This document shows positions 16,608 through 26,954 of a stretch of DNA of 39,813 nt, one piece after another (positions within the stretch are counted from its first letter, which is position 1; the number at the start of each line of letters is the position of its first letter). The translations under genes were made by a program, and so were the position numbers. Origin of the DNA: Acidimicrobiia bacterium (lineage in GTDB: Bacteria > Actinomycetota > Acidimicrobiia > Spongiisociales > SHLN01); NCBI GenBank assembly GCA_013002865.1, contig JABDLU010000036.1:1-39813 (forward strand), given 5' to 3'. The notes below the pieces were generated by a model, which searched no databases, was not told the origin of the DNA, and was given only the letters and a program-made list of their open reading frames with translations.

Positions 16608-19288
<2,681 letters not shown>

Positions 19289-19424
19289 TGGGATTGTCCT
19301 TTCGATCGGTGCTTGAGACTACCGGAGGCCGACGCCCAATCCAGAGGGCCCAATCCAAAGGGCACGCACGGTGCGTCCTTTCGGCCACTGCTCCGTCTCC
19401 GTGTACAAAGAGACAGGAGTGCTC

Positions 19425-19553
19425 ATGCGTCATCCAACCGGCATCATTCAACTGGTTCGCCGGCGCCTGGCCGGCCGATCGGCCTGCTGCAACGCCGACG
19501 GCTCGCGGCTGCCCGCAATAGACACTGGCTGGTGGGGTCATGTGCGGTTCTGA
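19425..19553 (+). CDS. Possible 42-residue Cys-Cys leader protein upstream of arsM
   Basis: ATG with AGGAG 5 nt upstream (19415-19419). The product is basic (IIQLVRRRLAGR), then has an adjacent cysteine pair (SACCNADG) and ends GWWGHVRF. The Cys-Cys pair repeats a feature of the two genes that follow, ArsM and SigZ, which hints at a thiol-based metalloid role. No homologue is recognised, and codon evidence is too short to decide. Confidence 0.35.
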   Translation: MRHPTGIIQLVRRRLAGRSACCNADGSRLPAIDTGWWGHVRF

Positions 19554-19560
19554 GCCAAAG

Positions 19561-19591
19561 CGTGCGTCCATTTGACGCCACGTGCGTCTAT
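19561..19591 (+). promoter_or_regulatory. arsM promoter with 20-bp-spaced direct repeats
   Basis: CGTGCGTCCAT (19561-19571) and CGTGCGTCTAT (19581-19591) start exactly 20 bp apart, about two helical turns, on one DNA face. A TTGACG -35-like hexamer (19572) lies between them and TATACAT (19589-19595) overlaps the second copy. The arrangement suits a repressor dimer or a sigma-specific promoter. The AGGAGG ribosome-binding site follows at 19603-19608. Confidence 0.45.
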
Positions 19592-19612
19592 ACATATGAA
19601 TCAGGAGGAAAC

Positions 19613-20380
19613 ATGACAACGACCAACCAGGTGAAACACTCTGTTCGGGAGCGCTACAGCGCCATCGCCCGGGCCGAAGCGGCCTGCTGCACCCCGACCA
19701 CGAGCACCGACGCGTGCTGCACCGAAGCCGAGGCCACCGAGGCGTGCTGCAGCCCGGCACAGGTTCAGTTCACCAGCAAGGACCACGCCGACGCAGTCGT
19801 CGCCGAGTCCGATCTGGGCTTGAGCTGCGGCAGCCCCACTGTGTATGGGGATATCAACCGGGGCAACACGGTGCTCGACCTGGGCAGCGGCGCCGGGGTC
19901 GACGTGTTCCGGGCCGCCGGCTTGGTCGGCGAGACGGGACGGGTGATCGGGGTCGACATGACCCAGGACATGATCGACCTCGCCCGGAGGAATGCCGAGA
20001 AAGGCGGATTCTGGAACGTCGAGTTCCGCTTTGGCGAAATCGAGCAGCTCCCGATCGAAGACGGCTCAGTCGATGTCATCCTGTCGAACTGCGTCATCAA
20101 CCTCGTCCCCGACAAGCGGCGGGCGTTCGCTGAAATGCACCGCGTGCTCGGCGTCGGAGGGCGATTCATCATCTCGGACATCGTGACGACCGGCGAGATG
20201 CCCGCCGAGCTGCGCGACGACCTGACCGCCTGGGCCGAGTGCGTTTCGGGCGCGATCGACCGGGACGAATACCTCGGCATGATCACCGACAGCGGGTTCA
20301 GCGACGTCGAGGTCGTCGCCGGGCACACGTACGACGGAACCCCGACCGAGAGCATCACGGTACGCGGCATCAAGAGATGA
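19613..20380 (+). CDS. arsM: Arsenite S-adenosylmethionine methyltransferase
   Basis: 255 residues. The SAM-binding Rossmann motif is VLDLGSGAGVDVF (87-99), with VIGVDMTQDMI following. All three conserved ArsM cysteines are present: Cys72 (LGLSCGSP), Cys160 (SNCVINL) and Cys210 (AECVSGA). The N terminus adds three adjacent cysteine pairs (25-26, 35-36, 45-46) in a T/A-rich segment, more than most ArsM proteins. The enzyme methylates trivalent arsenic to methylarsenicals in the cytoplasm. The start is fixed by AGGAGG 4 nt upstream of the ATG at 19613. It is translationally coupled to the sigma factor (ATGA). Confidence 0.93.
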   Translation: MTTTNQVKHSVRERYSAIARAEAACCTPTTSTDACCTEAEATEACCSPAQVQFTSKDHADAVVAESDLGLSCGSPTVYGDINRGNTVLDLGSGAGVDVFRAAGLVGETGRVIGVDMTQDMIDLARRNAEKGGFWNVEFRFGEIEQLPIEDGSVDVILSNCVINLVPDKRRAFAEMHRVLGVGGRFIISDIVTTGEMPAELRDDLTAWAECVSGAIDRDEYLGMITDSGFSDVEVVAGHTYDGTPTESITVRGIKR

Positions 20381-20928
20381 CCATCACGACGGAGAATGTC
20401 TGGCGGGAGTTCTCCGATCGGCTACGCGGATTCATCGCGCGGCGCGCCCCCGCCGACGCGGTCGACGACTTGCTGAGCGACGTCTTCGTGAAGGTGCACT
20501 CGAGCATCGATTCGCTGGAAGACGAGCAGCGGCTCGGGCCGTGGCTCTATCAGATCACCCGCAACACCATCACCGACCACTACCGAAAGCGGCGCCTCGA
20601 CCGCGCTCCCCTCGACGCCGTCGACCCTCCCGAGCCCGACAATGAGCCGGATGCGGCCGAACGGCTCGCCGCAGGCCTGCAACCCATGATTGAGCAACTG
20701 CCCGACAAGTACCGGTCGGCCCTGATGCTCACCGAGTTCGACGGCCTCACCCAGGCGCAGATGGGGGAACGGCTCGGGTTGTCGATTTCGGGTGCGAAGT
20801 CGCGCGTGCAGCGGGCCCGCGAAATGCTCAAAGCGGACCTCCTGGCGTGTTGCCATTTCGAGTTCGACACCCGGGGTCGCGTCATCGAGTATGAGGCACA
20901 GCGGCGCTGCTGTGACACCGTCACTTAG
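20377..20928 (+). CDS. sigZ: ECF sigma factor, SigZ type
   Basis: 183 residues. Region 2 (VDDLLSDVFVKVHSSIDSLEDEQRLGPWLYQITRN) and region 4 (EQLPDKYRSALMLTEFDGLTQAQMGERLGLSISGAKSRVQRAREML) are complete. The C terminus is the SigZ-specific tail with two cysteine pairs, LACCHFEFDTRGRVIEYEA then RRCCDT, which may bind a metal or arsenite directly. There is no anti-sigma gene beside it. It starts in the arsM stop (ATGA at 20377-20380), so enzyme and sigma factor are made together and the operon may be self-controlled through thiol chemistry. Confidence 0.88.
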   Translation: MTITTENVWREFSDRLRGFIARRAPADAVDDLLSDVFVKVHSSIDSLEDEQRLGPWLYQITRNTITDHYRKRRLDRAPLDAVDPPEPDNEPDAAERLAAGLQPMIEQLPDKYRSALMLTEFDGLTQAQMGERLGLSISGAKSRVQRAREMLKADLLACCHFEFDTRGRVIEYEAQRRCCDTVT

Positions 20929-20977
20929 TGTTCGAAGCACGCACCGCGCCGATCGACCGCACCGGCAGGCGCCCCTC

Positions 20978-21634
20978 CTAGCCGGCTCCCGGCTGCACGA
21001 AACCCGATTCGTAGGCGGCGATCACCGCCTGGGTGCGGTCCCGCACCTCGAGCTTCAGCAGGACCGAACCGACGTGGCTTTTGACGGTCTCGGCGCTGAC
21101 GAACAGCTCGTCGGCGATCTCCCGATTTGAGCGACCTTGGGCCAACAGACGGAACACATCCTGCTCGCGTTCGGTGAGCGTGCCGACGGCCTTCACCAGC
21201 TCCGTCGGTGGGCTGGCGGGCACGAAGCTGCGGATGAGCTCGGCGGTGGCAGCCGGAAACAGCAGAGATTCCCCGGAATGGATTACCCGGACCGCCTCGA
21301 TGAGATCACCGGGCGGGACCCGCTTGAGGATGAACCCGGCCGCGCCGGCGTGCAGCGCCTCGTAGACGTACTCGTCGAGCTCGAACGTTGTGAGGATGAG
21401 CACGCGGGCCGGCGAGCCGCTCGACACGATCTGGCGGGTGGCGGCCAGCCCGTCGAGGGACGGCATGCGGATGTCCATGATCACAACGTCGGGCGCCAGC
21501 TCCGTTGTCAGCGCGATCGCCTCACGCCCATCGGCAGCCTCCCCGACGACGGTGATGTCGGCTTCGGTGTCGAGCACGGCACGGAGGCCGACGCGAACGA
21601 GCTGGTCGTCGTCGGCGATGAGAACACTGATCAC
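20978..21634 (-). CDS. NarL/LuxR-family response regulator
   Basis: 218 residues. The receiver domain (1-120) has the acidic pocket (IADDDQ), the phospho-acceptor Asp in DVVIMDIRMPSLDGL, and the switch residues LILTTF and the Lys of FILKRVPP. The C-terminal LuxR-type helix-turn-helix (about 150-210) reads LTEREQDVFRLLAQGRSNREIADELFVSAETVKSHVGSVLLKL. GTG start; the frame is open much further upstream, but that part overlaps the kinase gene. It lies 10 bp after the kinase stop and is surely its partner. Confidence 0.93.
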   Translation of the reverse strand: MISVLIADDDQLVRVGLRAVLDTEADITVVGEAADGREAIALTTELAPDVVIMDIRMPSLDGLAATRQIVSSGSPARVLILTTFELDEYVYEALHAGAAGFILKRVPPGDLIEAVRVIHSGESLLFPAATAELIRSFVPASPPTELVKAVGTLTEREQDVFRLLAQGRSNREIADELFVSAETVKSHVGSVLLKLEVRDRTQAVIAAYESGFVQPGAG

Positions 21635-21644
21635 CCGGGAAGTG

Positions 21645-22934
21645 TTATCCGATCGGCAGCCGCGCCCAAACCCGGAACCCGCCGTCCGGTCGCGGGCCGG
21701 CCTCCACCACTCCCCCGAGCAGCGCAACTCGCTCCCGTACGCCGACCAGCCCTCGTCCGCCCCCGCCGCCCAGCACATCGCCGAGCTCGTCCGGCGCTGG
21801 TCCGGGCCCCTCGTCGATCACTTCGATCTCCAGCGCGCCGGCCGTCCGGTGCAGCCGGACCTCGGTCGCAACGGATCCGGCGTGCTTCAGCACGTTGGTC
21901 AGAGCCTCCTGGACCACTCGATAGCCAAAGCGGCTGACGTCGAGCGGGACCTGTTCGAGGTCCCCCTCGGCGATGAGGCGCATCGACATGCCGGCCGCGT
22001 CCATCTGTTCAACGAGCCCGGGCACGCTGGTCAGATCCGGCTGGGGCGCTCGCTCGGCGCCCTGATCGTCGCGCAGCAGCCCGAGGATGCGATCGAGCTC
22101 GGTGAGCGCCTGACGCCCGCTGGTCTCGATATTGGCCAGCGCCTCGCGGGCGAAGTCCGGATCGCGATCGAACACGTGGCCGGCCGCTCCGGCCTGGACC
22201 ACCATCATGGTCAGCGTGTGCCCGAGGGAATCGTGGAGCTCGTGGGCCAGCATCGTCCGTTCTTCGAGCACGGACGTGCGCCGGGTGAGAGCGGCCCGCT
22301 GTTCGCGCTCAGACGGGCCGAGCAGCGGCCGGGCCATCAGCCCGTGCAGCCGACCGAGGCCACTGATGGCGTGGGTCGAAGCAACGAAGAAGAGAATGCC
22401 GACGATTGGCAGCAGCCAGAACAGGGCGTCGGGCACATCCTGCAGCCAGGAGATGTCCACCAGCTCACCATCGACCTCGAACTCGTAGTCCGTGATGAAC
22501 GTCGCGGCCGGCGCGGATAGGAAGGCCGCCGTGATCGAAACCGCGCCGGTCACGACCACGAACCCGAATATGCCGAGCGGGAAACGCAGCAGCAGCCAGG
22601 CAAAGCTGCGCCAGGTGTAGGAGTCGGAGGCGATCGCCCTGGCTCGCGTGGCATAGCTCGCATTGACCGGGATATCGAGGGGCTGGGGCGCCTCGATCGG
22701 CTCACCGAGCAGCACGTCGGCCATGCCGCGCTCGATGGCGCCCAGCCCTCGCCACATGAGCACGGCGGCAAACAGAATCAGCACCCCCACCCAGACGATG
22801 GCCAGGCCGACCCCGAGTGACAGAGATGTCACCAGGAACACAAAATAGAACACGCCGAACGGAAGGCCCAGCAGGAGGTATACGGCCCGGGTGTAGGTGA
22901 CGACCTGGGAGAGGGGGGCGAAGAACCGCTTCAC
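21645..22934 (-). CDS. NarL-type sensor histidine kinase
   Basis: 429 residues. The N-terminal half is a membrane sensor domain with hydrophobic segments at about 17-60 (two helices), 112-140 and 168-185, resembling the putative 'sensor' domain of actinobacterial kinases (TYTRAVYLLLGLPFGVFYFV). The HisKA_3 dimerisation helix has phospho-acceptor His234 (AHELHDSLGHTLTMMV). The HATPase domain has an N-box (VQEALTNVLKHAG) and G-boxes (DEGPGPAP; GGGGGRGLVGVRERVALLGG). The GTG start overlaps the small upstream gene by 4 bp (GTGA). The signal sensed is unknown; similar systems respond to envelope stress. Confidence 0.92.
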   Translation of the reverse strand: MKRFFAPLSQVVTYTRAVYLLLGLPFGVFYFVFLVTSLSLGVGLAIVWVGVLILFAAVLMWRGLGAIERGMADVLLGEPIEAPQPLDIPVNASYATRARAIASDSYTWRSFAWLLLRFPLGIFGFVVVTGAVSITAAFLSAPAATFITDYEFEVDGELVDISWLQDVPDALFWLLPIVGILFFVASTHAISGLGRLHGLMARPLLGPSEREQRAALTRRTSVLEERTMLAHELHDSLGHTLTMMVVQAGAAGHVFDRDPDFAREALANIETSGRQALTELDRILGLLRDDQGAERAPQPDLTSVPGLVEQMDAAGMSMRLIAEGDLEQVPLDVSRFGYRVVQEALTNVLKHAGSVATEVRLHRTAGALEIEVIDEGPGPAPDELGDVLGGGGGRGLVGVRERVALLGGVVEAGPRPDGGFRVWARLPIG

Positions 22935-23131
22935 TTGCTGATCCTGGCACGCCGGCCGGCGGCCGCCAATGCGCGCCGGCGCCGCCGGGCCCGGAAGCCG
23001 CGGCCGCTCACGTCGAGGTCGGGGAAGATCCGGCCCGGGAGTCCCGACAGGATGAACCCGAGCAGGAACAGGGCGATGGCGAGACCCGCCGGGCTCAGGG
23101 TCCACATGAGGGGGCCGGTGATTGCTTCCAT
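22931..23131 (-). CDS. Small membrane protein leading the two-component operon
   Basis: 66 residues. One hydrophobic segment (about 8-32, MWTLSPAGLAIALFLLGFILSGLPG) is followed by a strongly basic cytoplasmic tail (GRGFRARRRRRALAAAGRRAR). Its stop overlaps the kinase start (GTGA), so it is translated with the kinase and may sit beside it in the membrane. A GATAGT hexamer 6 nt before the ATG fits a leaderless start loosely. No family recognised. Confidence 0.65.
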   Translation of the reverse strand: MEAITGPLMWTLSPAGLAIALFLLGFILSGLPGRIFPDLDVSGRGFRARRRRRALAAAGRRARISK

Positions 23132-23206
23132 GTCTCCACTATCTCGAATCCGTCCTCGGACGTCTTCCCGCCGGGGAGGGTTCCCGGGTCCCCCGTTTGG
23201 GGGAAA

Positions 23207-23245
23207 GCCGTCCCGGTCTCAGGCTCCGTTCAGGTTCGGGACGGC
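23207..23245 (+). promoter_or_regulatory. Inverted repeat in the leader of the 81-residue protein gene
   Basis: GCCGTCCCG (23207-23215) and CGGGACGGC (23237-23245) are perfect 9-bp complements around a 21-nt loop. They end 16 bp before the AGGAGG-type site. A second hairpin, TCCCCC-GTTT-GGGGGA, lies at 23189-23204. They could be a structured 5' leader or operator sites in the divergent region 23132-23270. Confidence 0.35.
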
Positions 23246-23270
23246 ATGCTGGTCGGGAAAGGAGGCTCCG

Positions 23271-23516
23271 ATGCTCGCCTTCCTCGCCCTGTGGGCCGTA
23301 CCGGTGGCGCTGGCGGCAGCGTTCGATTCGGCTGCGCTCGGCCTGGTCGCCGTGGCGGGCTGGCTGTGGGCCGGAGCCGCATTCACTGTGACGGCGTTGC
23401 CCGCCGTACCGGGCCGCCGGCGCACGCTGATCAACGGCACCGTGGCGACCGGCCTCTCGACCATCGCCGCCGGCGTCGCCGCCGTGGGCGTGGTTGGGGC
23501 ACTGGCCGGGTATTGA
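23271..23516 (+). CDS. Small multi-pass membrane protein
   Basis: 81 residues, almost entirely hydrophobic, with about three membrane segments (2-20, 24-44, 55-80) and a short basic turn PGRRRTLI. The ATG is supported by GGAGG 5 nt upstream. A longer frame runs upstream but lacks a site. No recognised family. Its place opposite the two-component operon makes it a candidate target of that system. Confidence 0.6.
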   Translation: MLAFLALWAVPVALAAAFDSAALGLVAVAGWLWAGAAFTVTALPAVPGRRRTLINGTVATGLSTIAAGVAAVGVVGALAGY

Positions 23517-23524
23517 CCCACCGC

Positions 23525-23530
23525 TAGCGT
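23525..23530 (+). promoter_or_regulatory. -10 hexamer TAGCGT for a leaderless gene
   Basis: TAGCGT, 6 nt, then GTG at 23537; no ribosome-binding site. Confidence 0.6.
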
Positions 23531-23536
23531 TGGCGG

Positions 23537-23980
23537 GTGGACTACCGGCACACCCAGCACAGACCCATCACGTTCGACCTGGCCATAGCAATGCTGCTCA
23601 TCCTCGTCGTCATCATTGCCGGGTTGGCCGGCTCGGCGGCCGGAATGGTCATCGGCACGCTGACCGGCATCTTCGTGATGGCGGCGCTCTACGTGTTCGG
23701 GCGCTTCACCGTCGAGGTCTCTGAGACCGGAATACGCGGCTCGTTCGGGTGGGGGTGGCCGGCTCGAGCAGTCTCGTGGACAGACGTCAGCGCGGCCCGC
23801 CGGGTCGAGAATCGGTGGTGGTACGGATGGGGCATCCGCTGGTTCCCGGGCGGAACCCTGTGGAACGTATGGGGGCTGGATGGGATTGAGCTGGACGTGA
23901 CGTCGGGCCGTCGGGTGCGGTTCGGCACCGACCAGCCGGACGCCCTGCTGGCGGCCGTGCGGGCGGCCGCCGGCATTTGA
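23537..23980 (+). CDS. Membrane protein with a PH-like cytoplasmic domain
   Basis: 147 residues. Two hydrophobic segments (about 15-57) are followed by a beta-rich domain: FTVEVSETGIRGSFG ... ARAVSWTDVSAARRV ... WNVWGLDGIELDVTSGRRVRFGTDQPDALLAAV. The last part, a strand pattern ending 'R-F-G-T-D-x-P-x-x-L-x-x-A-[VI]', is typical of bacterial PH-like/DUF3093-type membrane proteins. Function unknown. GTG start set by the leaderless -10. The stop touches the stop of the convergent selenoprotein gene. Confidence 0.65.
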   Translation: MDYRHTQHRPITFDLAIAMLLILVVIIAGLAGSAAGMVIGTLTGIFVMAALYVFGRFTVEVSETGIRGSFGWGWPARAVSWTDVSAARRVENRWWYGWGIRWFPGGTLWNVWGLDGIELDVTSGRRVRFGTDQPDALLAAVRAAAGI

Positions 23981-24514
23981 CTAGGAGCGAGCTGCGGCCA
24001 GGACCTCATCGATGTCGGCATGGTCGCCGGCGAAGTCTTCGAAGTCGGCATAACGAAGCTCATTTCCGGGGGCGATGACCAGAGTCGCCCCGAGCTGGGT
24101 GGGTCGCCGGCCGGTCTTGCTCTGACGGTGGCCGCCCACCAGCGACCGCAGGCCTGCCACATACGCCGACGGCTTGAGGAGTGTGCCGGCCCCCAACTCC
24201 CCGGTCCCCACGACGTCGGCGGCCCTGCCGTCTTCATCCAGCAGGACCGCAAACGGCACATCCTCGTCCTCGATGAACGCCTTGGCGTAGCGCTTGCCAC
24301 CCGTGCCGATGGCGGTGACACCCACCCCGGCCGCAATGAAGTCGTCGTATCGATCGCGGACCTGACCGGCCCGCTCGCGGCAGGTCAGTCAGCCGAAGTG
24401 GCGCAGGAACAGGAGCACCTCGGGCCGGTCGGCCCACAGGTCGCCGAGGCGATGCTGGGCGCCGTCGGGATCGATCAGGACGTGGTCACCCAGGGCTGCG
24501 ACATCAATGGACAT
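23981..24514 (-). CDS. Peroxiredoxin-like selenoprotein (SelL-related), UGA read as Sec42
   Basis: 177 residues if the in-frame TGA at 24391-24389 is decoded as selenocysteine. Without readthrough only a 41-residue fragment or an N-truncated piece would be made. Reading through gives LLFLRHFG-U-L-T-C-RERAGQ, where Cys-containing relatives have FGCxxC, so the TGA sits precisely at the first residue of the redox motif (Sec42, Cys45). Family sequence continues on both sides: AIGTGGKRYAKAFIEDEDVPFAVLLDEDG and RRPTQLGATLVIAPGNELRYA. Thioredoxin fold; likely reduces peroxides or disulfides. The start is fixed by TAGCGT 6 nt upstream (24526-24521). A stable hairpin follows the TGA. A sequencing error (TGC to TGA) is the main alternative. 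Confidence 0.85.
24359..24386 (-). other. SECIS-like hairpin directly after the in-frame UGA
   Basis: Counting from the base after TGA, nt 3-8 (GACCUG) pair perfectly with nt 25-30 (CAGGUC). U24 is bulged, and nt 9-11 (CCG) pair with 21-23 (CGG). The apical loop is CGAGCGGGC, with G as its second base. A bulged U and a G near the start of the loop are known features of bacterial SECIS elements that bind SelB. The loop begins 12 nt after the UGA, a little closer than usual. Confidence 0.6.
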
Positions 24515-24520
24515 GCCGCA

Positions 24521-24526
24521 ACGCTA
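24521..24526 (-). promoter_or_regulatory. -10 hexamer TAGCGT for the leaderless selenoprotein gene
   Basis: Minus strand TAGCGT, 6 nt, ATG at 24514. It supports the start upstream of the TGA rather than one after it. It overlaps the end of the S10 peptidase gene. Confidence 0.6.
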
Positions 24527-26011
24527 GGCCCCGAGCGCGTTCTGTATGAACTCGCCGACTCGCCGCCGGAAGGCCACCCGGCTCTCCTCCCAGGCATAGA
24601 ACATGTGGCCGCCCTGATAGTGCTCGACGGTGAGCCGGGCAGCGACGTCGGGATCGAGCCGCATCAGGTTGCGAATCCGGTCGGTGGTGAAATACGGCGT
24701 CACGAGGTCATACCGCCCGTGGGTGATGAACACCCGCAGCTCGGGGTTGAGGCTCATCCCGTAGCGCAGATCGTCGGTCGCTCCAACGTTGCTGTCGAGG
24801 GCATGCTGGTCGGCATCCAGCTTCCATGAATTGAACACGTCGTAGCTGAGCAGGTGATAGTCCCGTTCGGTCTCGACCCCGATTGCCTGGCGGAGCTGCT
24901 GGTTGATAGCGGCCGTGTATGCCGACTCGATGCCGGCCAGGGTCGGATCGGGCCCGGCGAAGTCGGGCCGATCCGGGAAGGGATCGTGGGCGGTGACGCT
25001 GGCGTCGTACAACCCGAGCACCTTGCGTTCGTCCCGGAGCAACTCCCGGACGAAAACCTGCATGGTGATGCGGCCTTCGGCGCGCTGCACAACATCGAAT
25101 GGCAGCCCGATGAGATCGGCGAGCCGTCCGACGATGGCGGCCCGCTCTTCCGCGGCGAGGCCGGCCCCGCGGGTCAGGTAGGCGACGTAGCCGGTGGTGG
25201 CGAACCGCTCGGCGGCGTCCAGAACCTCGGTGAGGGGCGTACCCGGCTCGAACGCTCGCGAGCGGCCGTGAAAGAACGCCGCCGCTGCCATCGTCGGCAG
25301 CTTGTCGATCCAGGGCAGGGCGTCGTAGTCGGACGGATTGAGCGGGGCGAACTCCAGCGCCGGCGATATAAGAACTGCTCCCGTCAAGCCGACCCCGTAC
25401 GACTCGGGCAAGAGCCGGGCCAGCTTGGCGGCGCGGAACCCGCCGTAGCTCTCTCCGGCGATGAAGATCGGGGATTCCCAGCGTGATCGGGTCGACAGCC
25501 AGCGGCTGATGAACTCCCCGAGGGACTCGAGGTCGCGTTTGAGCCCGAAGAACGACTTCGGGTCGTGAGCCTCCTTGTCGCCTTCCTTGTCTTTGGCGGT
25601 TGGCTCGATGGCGCGGCTGAATCCGGTGCCGACCGGATCGATGAACACGAGGTCGCTGAATCCGAGCCAGGATTCGGGGTTGTCGACCAGTCGGGCGGGG
25701 GGCGACGGCAAGGTCCCGTCCGGCGGGAAGGCAATTCGACGGGGTCCGATCGCACCCATGTGAAGATAGGCCGACGCCGCTCCGGGACCACCGTTGAACA
25801 CGAACGTGACCGGACGGTCCTCTCCTCCGTCGTCGGCCAGGTAGGACGTGGCGAAGATCTCGGCGACCGGGCGCTCCTTCTTATACAGAACGAGCCATTC
25901 CGAATGAGCCGTGTAGGCGACCGGCGGATCCCCCGGCCACACGGCGGCGTGCCGCACTGCGGCGGGGACCTCGTGGGTCTTGGGCAGGGTGGTTCCGGTG
26001 TCGTCTCCCAT
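24524..26011 (-). CDS. S10-family serine carboxypeptidase-like protein
   Basis: 495 residues. Alpha/beta-hydrolase fold with the S10 layout: FVFNGGPGAASAY (70-82, oxyanion region), DPVGTGFSR (125-133), nucleophile Ser188 (AGESYGG), Asp435 (HGRYDLVTPY) and His469 (YQGGHMFY). No signal peptide is evident, unlike the eukaryotic vacuolar enzymes; bacterial members of this group are often cytoplasmic. Expected to remove C-terminal residues from peptides. The ATG at 26011 is preceded by TAGCGT with a 7-nt gap. The frame remains open 90 bp further but without any start signal. The selenoprotein gene follows 9 bp downstream. Confidence 0.9.
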   Translation of the reverse strand: MGDDTGTTLPKTHEVPAAVRHAAVWPGDPPVAYTAHSEWLVLYKKERPVAEIFATSYLADDGGEDRPVTFVFNGGPGAASAYLHMGAIGPRRIAFPPDGTLPSPPARLVDNPESWLGFSDLVFIDPVGTGFSRAIEPTAKDKEGDKEAHDPKSFFGLKRDLESLGEFISRWLSTRSRWESPIFIAGESYGGFRAAKLARLLPESYGVGLTGAVLISPALEFAPLNPSDYDALPWIDKLPTMAAAAFFHGRSRAFEPGTPLTEVLDAAERFATTGYVAYLTRGAGLAAEERAAIVGRLADLIGLPFDVVQRAEGRITMQVFVRELLRDERKVLGLYDASVTAHDPFPDRPDFAGPDPTLAGIESAYTAAINQQLRQAIGVETERDYHLLSYDVFNSWKLDADQHALDSNVGATDDLRYGMSLNPELRVFITHGRYDLVTPYFTTDRIRNLMRLDPDVAARLTVEHYQGGHMFYAWEESRVAFRRRVGEFIQNALGA

Positions 26012-26018
26012 GCCGGCC

Positions 26019-26024
26019 ACGCTA
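26019..26024 (-). promoter_or_regulatory. -10 hexamer TAGCGT for the S10 peptidase gene
   Basis: Minus strand TAGCGT, 7 nt, ATG at 26011; no ribosome-binding site. Confidence 0.5.
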
Positions 26025-26063
26025 GCGGGAGTTGCTGGTCGATCCGGCGGTGGTGCGGTCCGA

Positions 26064-26954
26064 TCAGCCTTGCTCGGTGCGGCGTCCCTGCCGCTTGGCA
26101 TGCATGAGCGGATGGCGAAACGGTGTCGGCCACAGCCGGAGCGGACCGGCGAAATACGGTTCGGGGTCGAAATCCACCCAACGTTGAGGATCCTGCGCCA
26201 GGCGGTCGAGTATGGCGAGGATCACGAACGGATTCACAGCCATGCCGGTGTGCGACGCCACGATGGGGATGTTTTCGCGGGGGGCCCGGCGGGTGCTGCC
26301 TGCAACGACATCGTCCGGGATGGCAGCCAGTTCCATGGGTACCAGCCGATCGACCGGGCTGTAGATCGCCACCAGCGGCATCGGGGGGTGGTCGGCCTCC
26401 CAGTGAAGCAGCACCTGTTCGGGCTCCAGATCGGTCAGCCGCAGGCCCGCCACCCGGCGGCCGACCAGCCGCAGCAGCTTGTTCAGGTCGTGAGCTCGGG
26501 CCGCATCGATGGCGGGCGACCCGAACGTGATGACCCGATCGACATGCTCCGGAATGCGCTCAGCCAGCTCGCGGGCGTAGACGCCCCCCAGGCTCTGACC
26601 CACCAGCGAAACCGGGTGGCCGTGCTCTTCAGCCAGCTGGCGGATCTCGTCGCCCAGCTCCTCCTCCACCTCCTCGACATGCTCGAAGATCGACATCCCC
26701 CGCGGGCCGAGGTTGACCCCCAGGCCCCAGCTCCGGGCTGGGAACCCGTGCTCACGAAGCGTTCGGTTGAGGCGATTGAGCGACAACTCGGGTGCCAGGA
26801 AACCGGGCAGCGTCAGCACCGGCATCGTGCCGTCCCCGACGGGGAGCACATGGTCTCGCATCGGCCGACCCAGCCACCCCGCCAGGCGCTCTCCCCCGCC
26901 CCACAGCACGTCGAGGTTGAGACGCAACAGATCGGTCGGGGTCGACTCAGACAT
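26064..26954 (-). CDS. Alpha/beta hydrolase (lipase/esterase-like)
   Basis: 296 residues. [14 protein letters not shown] gives the oxyanion strand, and the nucleophile elbow is [10 protein letters not shown] (G-x-S-x-G). The acid is probably in YSPVDRLVP and the histidine in [11 protein letters not shown]. This pattern matches triacylglycerol-lipase/permease-like hydrolases of actinobacteria, where 'SHTGM' or 'SHSGL' carries the histidine. No signal peptide in the form starting at 26954. An upstream in-frame start at 27020 would add 22 residues. Substrate unknown. Confidence 0.82.
   Translation of the reverse strand: MSESTPTDLLRLNLDVLWGGGERLAGWLGRPMRDHVLPVGDGTMPVLTLPGFLAPELSLNRLNRTLREHGFPARSWGLGVNLGPRGMSIFEHVEEVEEELGDEIRQLAEEHGHPVSLVGQSLGGVYARELAERIPEHVDRVITFGSPAIDAARAHDLNKLLRLVGRRVAGLRLTDLEPEQVLLHWEADHPPMPLVAIYSPVDRLVPMELAAIPDDVVAGSTRRAPRENIPIVASHTGMAVNPFVILAILDRLAQDPQRWVDFDPEPYFAGPLRLWPTPFRHPLMHAKRQGRRTEQG

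Larger units (their letters stand above)
19289..19612. other. Intergenic region between aceE and arsM
   Basis: 324 bp between two divergent genes. It contains the aceE ribosome-binding region, a possible 42-codon ORF (19425-19553), and the arsM promoter with direct repeats (19561-19591). I see no tRNA, riboswitch-like or other long structure in it. Confidence 0.5.

Noticed and set aside
23981-24325. A 114-residue redoxin fragment as a complete gene
   Set aside because: It would begin after the redox motif and has no start signal. The frame continues upstream through one TGA to a leaderless start with family sequence throughout.
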